A DNA stretch of 64,000 nucleotides. Source: Piromyces finnis. Lineage: Eukaryota > Neocallimastigomycota > Neocallimastigomycetes > Neocallimastigales > Neocallimastigaceae. The stretch spans positions 62,001 to 126,000 of the forward strand of contig MCFH01000085.1 in assembly GCA_002104945.1 (NCBI GenBank), read 5' to 3'. The notes below the pieces were generated by a model. It was not told the DNA's origin and searched no databases. It was given only the letters and a program-made list of their open reading frames with translations. The translations under genes and the position numbers were made by a program. Of the stretch, positions 58,701-64,000 are shown piece by piece (position 1 is the stretch's first letter; every line of letters begins with the position of its first letter).

Positions 58701-60316
58701 GCTGAGGTAATACTGAGCTCGTCTGCAATTGAAAAAGCAGTTGAAGTAAACTCTTTGGAAAGTTCATCTGTAGAAACATTAGGATCGTTGAATTTTGCTG
58801 AAAGTATTTGGAATTTATTATGACTGAGAATAGATTCCTTTTCCTCAATACATTTTAATCTATTCCATTTCAGAATTTTCTTAGGAACATTAAAGTCATT
58901 AGAAAAATCTTCCATAGGAATAATTTTACCATTAATAATAAGTGGCTTATGGTCTGATACAGGATAAAAATTATTTATAAATGATCCTGAGTGAACAAGA
59001 TCTTTCATCTTCGAATTGATAAGAGCATGGTCAATGTCGGAAGATTGATCACCTCGAGTCCAAGAGATAGTAGACCCTCTAAGCGGAAGAATTTCCCAAT
59101 CTCCTAATCCATTAGTTGATAACCAGTTGGATAATTTTACTTTAGACATATTAAAATCACCAACAAGAATCGATGGATGGGATGAATGAGTTTGTAACCA
59201 CAAGCGAACTTCTAACTTTGCATGATCAACATAGATGTTGTGATGACTATGAGGCATATAAACATTTCCAATCGAGCATTTGAATCTATTCCAGAGACTA
59301 AAAGTATAAATAGAAATAATATACTTTCCAGAGAAGTTTTCAAGTGAGGCTTGACACGAATTGTGAAAACCTAAATATAAACCTCTCATTCCCGGAACTG
59401 ATTCGTCAGCTTTCTTGAAAAAGTGTCTATAGTTTCGCAAAGTAACACGACAAGGATAATCTGTATTCGAACCAGAACCATTACCAGTTTCTTGGAAACA
59501 TAAGAATAATGGTTTGAAAATAGCTGTGAAATAGCTAATACTATCTCTCTTTTCATGATTCCACCCATTGGTGTTCCAACTAAGACAAAAAGAAAAGTTA
59601 TCAGGCTTGTTGGATGAGGAAGAATCGTTGCTATTATTATTATTATTAAAGTCATCGTTATTAATGGATGATGCATCAGAGGAATAAGTAGAACTATTAC
59701 TAGATGGCTGTGAAACTGAAGAACTATCAACTATTGAACTGTTATCAGAGTTGATAGAGCTATTAGAATTAATTGTTGAATGTTGAGATTGAAATTGTGT
59801 TTGCTGTAGATCTGGAATATTTTCATGATGGGAAACTTGTTGAAGATCCTGTTGAAGATCTTGTTGAAGATCGGATTGTTGATGAGATTGTTGAACTGAT
59901 TGTTGAACTGATTGTTGAAATGATTGTTGAATAGAATGTTGATGTTTATTAGAAACTAAAATTTTACGTTTGAGAGTGGAAAAAGTGTATTTGTGATTCC
60001 TTCTACTACGAGCTGAAAAGGAAATTGAGGTAACTGAAAGTTTCTTCTTTAACATGTGTAAGATTTTAATACAATCTTTTGATGAACCATGAACCTTGAC
60101 TAAGAAAAAGTGATCATTGAAAGTTTGAAAATATTTAACACTAATAACTGAATTAAATTTATCTTCTAGAATAACCTCGAGTTTTTCCCATAGCATATTT
60201 ACTGACCATGATCGAATACCACGGATAAAGAAGGAGCGAATATCATCTAAGGGGATACCATAAGACCGGGTACCACGTCTGATATAATTCTTGTCTTTAA
60301 TATAAAGGACTGACAT
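55781..60316 (-). CDS. LINE polyprotein: APE-type endonuclease and reverse transcriptase
   Basis: One uninterrupted frame of 1,511 residues. Residues ~1-120 are basic with no clear domain (an RRM-like or nucleic-acid-binding fold is possible). Residues ~124-165 form QQS/QQDL repeats, followed by a Ser/Asn-rich linker. The apurinic-type endonuclease runs from about 245 to 460, with LSWNTNGWN, FLCFQETG, LVGDFNMS (~385), SDIDHALI and VSDHKPLI (~455). The reverse transcriptase spans about 725-1050: SGPDGIPIEFYK, NYRGISL, FLDLRKAYDSVP, RQGCPLSPILFN and the catalytic FADD box (~972). A C-terminal Cys-rich zinc knuckle ending HWLLDC lies near 1280. An Asn/Ser tract (~1328-1388) separates it from a conserved C-terminus. 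Function: nicks target DNA and reverse-transcribes element RNA at the nick. No missing catalytic motif was noticed. The ATG lies at the end of the 5'UTR and opens the frame. Confidence 0.95.
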   Translation of the reverse strand: MSVLYIKDKNYIRRGTRSYGIPLDDIRSFFIRGIRSWSVNMLWEKLEVILEDKFNSVISVKYFQTFNDHFFLVKVHGSSKDCIKILHMLKKKLSVTSISFSARSRRNHKYTFSTLKRKILVSNKHQHSIQQSFQQSVQQSVQQSHQQSDLQQDLQQDLQQVSHHENIPDLQQTQFQSQHSTINSNSSINSDNSSIVDSSSVSQPSSNSSTYSSDASSINNDDFNNNNNSNDSSSSNKPDNFSFCLSWNTNGWNHEKRDSISYFTAIFKPLFLCFQETGNGSGSNTDYPCRVTLRNYRHFFKKADESVPGMRGLYLGFHNSCQASLENFSGKYIISIYTFSLWNRFKCSIGNVYMPHSHHNIYVDHAKLEVRLWLQTHSSHPSILVGDFNMSKVKLSNWLSTNGLGDWEILPLRGSTISWTRGDQSSDIDHALINSKMKDLVHSGSFINNFYPVSDHKPLIINGKIIPMEDFSNDFNVPKKILKWNRLKCIEEKESILSHNKFQILSAKFNDPNVSTDELSKEFTSTAFSIADELSITSANNVIKSSFHISQQIFNLQKIKMKLYKRFKKERIYDIDEFIKRIKIYRKLIDYIHKRCNEFRKQEYLHWIKTGCEYMKSHNPKKAWKWIKKTAKIGKDSFFIAQPIKNKNGELVVATEEQLDVWHDHFENLASDPSGVSLDLEHWYEEPTNKRFSLPMLDEWDINQDISIDEVKSAILTTPNYKASGPDGIPIEFYKALVPPSNDSNNATDNNSSGNTTSYNDAHGLNFILKLFNRIWDGDFPNSWNESSIVSIPKKGDLTDCDNYRGISLINNGIKLISKIVTTRISEYGLKNNFIRPEQFGFRKKEESISLFISIQEICRRRQLDNKETYLAFLDLRKAYDSVPIGNILHKLDCLGIRGKSLQFIKNLYLTSKANVKLDGQFSKSFDVKKGVRQGCPLSPILFNLFINDIFRECEDLGVSLGDTRCCGGLFADDIVICALTRGCLKKMLRRVNEWALYNEMEFGIQKCSTMVIRPESIENQNKRDPTFYLAGQPIPTTDCYTYLGVPFDKNLSLKPVIKALINKVLKGLFSVSKFLRNPNIPIPFKKLVLNSQVISRVSYFAPLLGSNKARSRIAQKHVNKGIRWVAGVHKAVSFISLYSISKDLNIPPLSAKCALAQVRCFNKWKNSNCIISHLVNYIPKFRKYTWCKSSRTLDKKLKKHGDVKAVKNFYWKDLKGNSIKAQYYDDNKFIETKDFIKLCYEYPEFAYGFYWLLKARSGYKLDARVAKAAKFVDPVCPNYCPCCKCGDQSIKHWLLDCPTFRDIRIKHYDSIVQLLNFFSQRNSNSPINNNEIDNISRDSNNINSNSNNSSNNNSNSNNSNSNNSNNNNNRNNNISNDSNSEDNNSNLDSNLVNDSNSSNNPVNINVYDYSSVCSKIFKFLLGGRSFNNINYNSREWKELCKRQIHSGTNEGTPFLTVTAELLTKIMPFAIGQQWSMFKRFEATSKSVNAEETVRQARRASATNGDHNFVP

Positions 60317-60960
60317 GATAATAAATTCTAATTAAAAATATTGAATATAAAATAAATACTAATAAAAATTATAAATATAACGTATATGGAAAAAAAATCT
60401 GTCTCTCTCTCTCTTCTTAAAAGTACTGGATAGTACAAAAATTGTTACGATGCTTTGTTTAAAGTTTCTTTTTTTTGAATTCTAGTTGTAAATTTTCTTT
60501 AAAAATTCTAGTTTTGGTTTGTTGTTAGTAAATTCGAATCGCTTTTTGACACTAAACTTGTTTGACTTTACTTTTCATTAAATATTTAAATTGGTAAAAA
60601 ATTTGAATCAAGAATGTCGACACCAGAAAGCTTGTGAATAGTATTTTTACATGATGTAGAGTGAATCAGTCTCTTACAAGAAACAATACAACAATAGCTA
60701 CATGAATATAAAAATACAATGCAAATGCTAAAGTTGACTACATTGGATTCTTACAAGAGAAGAGTAGTACTACATGAATACATGAATAAAAGAAAAAATA
60801 CAGCAACAAAATGTATTACTCTTCTAATTAAATACTATACAAACTTACCTGAATATCAAACATTCAACTTATTCATCAAATACTTAATTCGATGAATAAA
60901 ATGTTTTTTAATCGCTCAGTACCATGAGCTTAGTCCTAATAATTTTCCCTTAAAGACTAA

Positions 60961-60986
60961 CCAAGCATCCATTGCGCAATGCTTGG
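60961..60986. promoter_or_regulatory. Palindrome in LINE 5' monomer
   Basis: CCAAGC...GCTTGG surrounds the perfect 12-bp palindrome CATTGCGCAATG. The second monomer carries a slightly mutated version (61085-61110). It is GC-rich relative to everything around it, and could be a protein-binding site or RNA stem. Confidence 0.5.
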
Positions 60987-61206
60987 ATTTAATTCTTTCT
61001 ACTCTCTCAGTACCATGAGCATGAGTAGACTCCCTTGATAAACTACGTTTATTAAATAAATGAAGGCACGTTTCCAAGAGGGCACCAAGCATCCATTGCG
61101 CGATACTTGGATTTAATTCTTTCTACTCTCTCAGTACCATGAGCATGAGTAGACCCCCTTGAGAAACTACATTTATTAAATAAATGAAGGCACGTTCCCA
61201 AGAGGG
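60961..61206 (-). repeat. Two tandem ~122-124-bp 5'UTR monomers of the LINE
   Basis: Unit 60961-61084 and unit 61085-61206 are about 95% identical by eye. Each begins (plus strand) with CCAAGCATC and contains a CTCTCAGTACCATGAGCATG segment. A partial, diverged third unit (CGCTCAGTACCATGAGC) lies at 60914-60930. They sit at the transcription-start end of the element, so they are candidate promoter monomers. Confidence 0.9.
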
Positions 61207-61207
61207 T

Positions 61208-61220
61208 TGGTGGTGACTTA
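61208..61220. repeat. 13-bp target-site duplication, 5' side of full-length LINE
   Basis: Second copy of TGGTGGTGACTTA, directly next to the end of the outermost 5' monomer, which marks the element as full-length. Confidence 0.93.
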
Positions 61221-61875
61221 AGCTATGCCAAAATACACAAGCATCATTCCTCAATTTAAGTGTAAACATTAGGGAATTATTTTCACGTGATCAAATTGAC
61301 GCTTATTAAAAAAAAAAAAAAAAAAAAAGAATTCTTTTGATTCAGAATAAAAAGAGATATTACTGATTTGATAATAGATTTACAAATTACTTTTAAAATT
61401 AATTTCAAATTTAGAAAAGAAAAAATGTTTTTTATTATTATTATATTATTATTATTTATAATATTTTTTTTTAGTTTTTTTATTGTTTATTTATTTTTTT
61501 TTTTTCTTTTAATATTATAATAAAAAAAATATATAAAAATTAAAATAATTACATAAAAGATAAAAAGATGAAAAAGATAAAATAAGTAATAAATTAAATA
61601 AATAAAAAAATAAATATTAATTTTCTTTTATATATATTATTTATATATTATTTATAAAAAAATAATAAAAAAAAATTAATATTTATGTATTTAGGTTATT
61701 TGATTATATTTATTAAAAAAAAAACCCTTTTAATTTTAAATGTTTCTATGCATTATTAATATTTTTTTTTTTTGTTGGTGTTTCTTTTTTTAAAAGAAAA
61801 AAAAATAAAATTCATAATATATTGAATAATTAATGAATAATATTTTTTTCTATTTTATATTAATTTAAAAACATT
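61221..61875. other. Intergenic region between LINE and CotH gene
   Basis: AT-rich 3' flank of the CotH-family gene with no coding signal. Confidence 0.65.
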
Positions 61876-64000
61876 CTAGTTTTTAACAACATATTTTGTA
61901 ACAGTGACAACTTTCTTAACAGTAACCTTCTTTGTTACTCTAGCTCTAGTTGTAGCAGTTTGACTCTTAGTTGTAGTGGATTTCTTTGTAGTTGTAGTTT
62001 TAACAACTGATGGAGTTGTCTTAACAACGATAACTGGAGATGTAGTAACAACAGGAACAGTAGTAGTAGTAACTTTAGTAATAGTAGGAACATTATTAAT
62101 AATAACAGAAGTAGTAGTTGGAGCAACAACAGAAGTGGTTTTCTTTTGAACGGTAGTTATTGGTTCAGCTTCAGCAGCAGAACCTAAAGCCTTTTCAGCG
62201 TAAGCTTTACAGTATCCACCTCTAGTTTGAACCCATTGTTTGATACCATAGTGAGCATCATTGTAACTAACAGCAGCATTATAACCAACAAATTTAAAGT
62301 TTGTATTATCATCAAAGTTTTCAAGAGTAAAGTGGTTAACATAACCTGGAATATTTGGATCAAGATCATCAATTAAATTAAAGTTCCATTCAACATCATC
62401 TCTAATTAATTGAGAAACACTATCAATGAATGGAGAAAGACTTTCAGTATTAAAGACATTATTAACAGTAGCTGCTAAAATTCTTTGATATCTTGTTTTA
62501 ATAATATCATGTTTAAAGAGATTATTTACAAAATATTTATCTGGAAGAGTGTTATCAGCCCAACCAATACAATCAGAAAGATAATTGGAAGCATAATAAT
62601 CAGAACCATTAGAACCGTAAAAACTACCATCAAAATCATATGGAATAATTTGGTATCTATTGGTTTCTGGGTTGAAGTAAAGAGCATAATTACCAAGTTG
62701 AGCCCAGAAATTATCGTAAGCAACAGTAAGGGCTTCAATAGTCATTTGTCTAAGAAGAGATTCAAGATCAAAGAAGCTTTCAAGAGCTTCAACAGCTTCA
62801 TTAGATTGATCATCTTCATAATCATTAACCCAATTTTCAAACATTTTAGTGAAACGTGCAAGTCTGTAGAAGGTGTTTGGAGCTTCAGTATCCATTTTAT
62901 CGATTTCATCAACTTCATAGGAACCACTATTAAGATATTTATTTGGATCTTCACCAAGGTATCTAAGAGAAGCGTATGGACCATTTGGAACAGAAGAGTA
63001 CATTTTATAGGAATAACCAACATGAGCATCTTCATTACCATGGATCATATTAGCAATCCATTTTCCACCAATAGTATCGACAATACTATATAAACCCCAA
63101 ACATCATCATTAATGATAACTCTAGCGTAAGTTCCACTGTAAACTGGAACACCGACAGCCCTGTATAATTCAGAAGCTAACTTATCACGCATGAGGGTTG
63201 GATCAGAAGCAAGGGCTCTAACCTTTATTGTTTTTCTACCTAAAATTTTTTTATCAAGTTTGAATTTCCATGATAATTTTTTAAAGGTACGACTATTGTA
63301 ACCAACTAAGTAAAGAGCACCTGTCTTTGATTCAGAACTGGTTGGAGTAATAAAGTTTATAGTACAATTTGAATAGTTTTCATTTTTATGTGAACCAGTA
63401 AATGGATGGTATTTTAAATCTGTATATGCTTCATCATCACATTTTGCGTAAATAGTATAAATTTCATTCTTTGGAAATTCTTGGTATTTTTCAGTACCAC
63501 TATTGTAAAGTGGATCAAATACTTTTGGGATTCCTGAAATATTAACGTTTTTAGTTACTCTATAATATTATTTTTATTTCAAAATTTTCAATGTCAATTC
63601 GTTGATAATAATTAATTGGTTAATTTATTGATTTTTTTAATTTATTTGTCATTATCATTTATGGTTGTTTTATAAATTCATTGAATATTATTTATAAGAA
63701 TTAAAAAATATAAAATCAATAAAATATATAATTATTACCATAATTACTTTTTATAATATAAAAGAGAAAATATACCTTTCATAAACTTCATTAATGTTTG
63801 AAATAGCATCAGTATAAGTTCTTTCAAAATATTCTTCTTCTACAACATTACCACTCTTGTCTAATAGAACATATTTATAGGTATTGCTAGCACCAGATTC
63901 TATTGTTGTAGTATATACTATATTAAAAACAAATCAGTATTTAATCCTTTTTCTAACATTTTACTATTTTAAAGTATTTACATGGATAGATTTCTGAAGT
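61876..64000 (-). CDS. CotH-kinase-family protein (5' end outside window)
   Basis: Three exons seen: 64000-63982 (partial), 63917-63776, 63559-61876. The frame is continuous and the N-terminus is missing. The CotH fold is recognisable from RALASDPTLMRDKLASELYR, the following GVPVYSGTYARVIINDDVWGLY stretch (in two overlapping blocks) and the metal-binding-like IPYDFDGSFYG. Bacterial CotH phosphorylates spore-coat proteins. In anaerobic fungi CotH proteins are abundant and often secreted or cellulosome-linked (established knowledge of the group; not shown here). The last ~95 residues are a Thr/Val/Lys-rich low-complexity tail with no dockerin-like Cys pattern. Whether a signal peptide exists cannot be judged. 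It lies tail-to-head with the LINE at 61.2 kb and is not disrupted by it. Confidence 0.9.

Larger units (their letters stand above)
55501..61207 (-). mobile_element. Full-length non-LTR retrotransposon (LINE)
   Basis: A 5.7-kb element on the minus strand bounded by the 13-bp duplication TGGTGGTGACTTA. In element order: an ~890-bp 5'UTR (61207-60317) with tandem repeats at its extreme 5' end, a single ORF of 1,511 codons, a ~240-bp 3'UTR, and a poly(A) tail seen as 40 T at 55501-55540. There are no LTRs and no separate ORF1. An intact ORF, intact duplications and a nearly identical truncated sibling at 26 kb indicate recent and possibly current activity. The clade (L1/Tx1-like, Tad-like or other) cannot be decided by eye. 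Confidence 0.95.

Noticed and set aside
62485-63093. Plus-strand frame of 202 codons within the CotH gene
   Set aside because: Antisense to the conserved CotH domain; no independent family signal.

Overview
This 64 kb window is eukaryotic nuclear DNA and extremely AT-rich. It has spliceosomal introns with GTAAGT-like donors and TAG acceptors, long homopolymer A/T runs, many AAT microsatellites and asparagine-rich proteins. Fungal-style housekeeping genes, a CotH-family protein and this base composition together point to an anaerobic gut fungus (Neocallimastigomycota). That is an inference; another very AT-rich protist-like lineage cannot be excluded from sequence alone.

Layout. (1) 1551-6219 (+): PAN3, the pseudokinase subunit of the PAN2-PAN3 deadenylase, 13 exons. 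(2) 7120-15761 (-): one giant gene, rebuilt here as 8 phase-consistent exons encoding about 2,436 residues with some 47 hydrophobic segments. Its last exon resolves into eight tandem four-helix units, and I recognise no known family. (3) 18209-20011 (-): S-adenosylmethionine decarboxylase (SPE2). (4) 23.5-27.7 kb: a graveyard of LINE retrotransposons, including one young 5'-truncated copy flanked by a 13-bp target-site duplication. (5) 29177-30563 (-): MAF1, the RNA polymerase III repressor. (6) 30.6-38 kb: mostly gene-free AT-rich DNA with a 56-copy hexamer array, a near-perfect 63-bp hairpin and a duplicated block. (7) 37956-39690 (-): a MBIP-like protein, candidate subunit of an ATAC-type acetyltransferase complex, with a 14-nt microexon. 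(8) 44881-46036 (+): a disordered protein with KEN and D-box-like degrons. (9) 47470-54039 (+): a kinesin-4-type motor of about 1,858 residues with a large Asn/Asp tract. (10) 54.7-61.2 kb: a remnant of an older LINE, then an apparently full-length, intact LINE with 13-bp target-site duplications and palindrome-bearing tandem repeats at its 5' end. (11) 61876 to beyond 64000 (-): a CotH-kinase-family protein, cut by the window edge.

The host genes are unrelated housekeeping or cell-cycle functions: mRNA decay, polyamine synthesis, Pol III control, chromatin, mitosis. There is no operon logic. The elements most worth following up are the giant repeat-built membrane protein, the young LINE family with its 5' monomers, and several strong inverted or tandem repeats in the gene-poor region. 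Exon boundaries were set by reading-frame continuity and splice consensus only.
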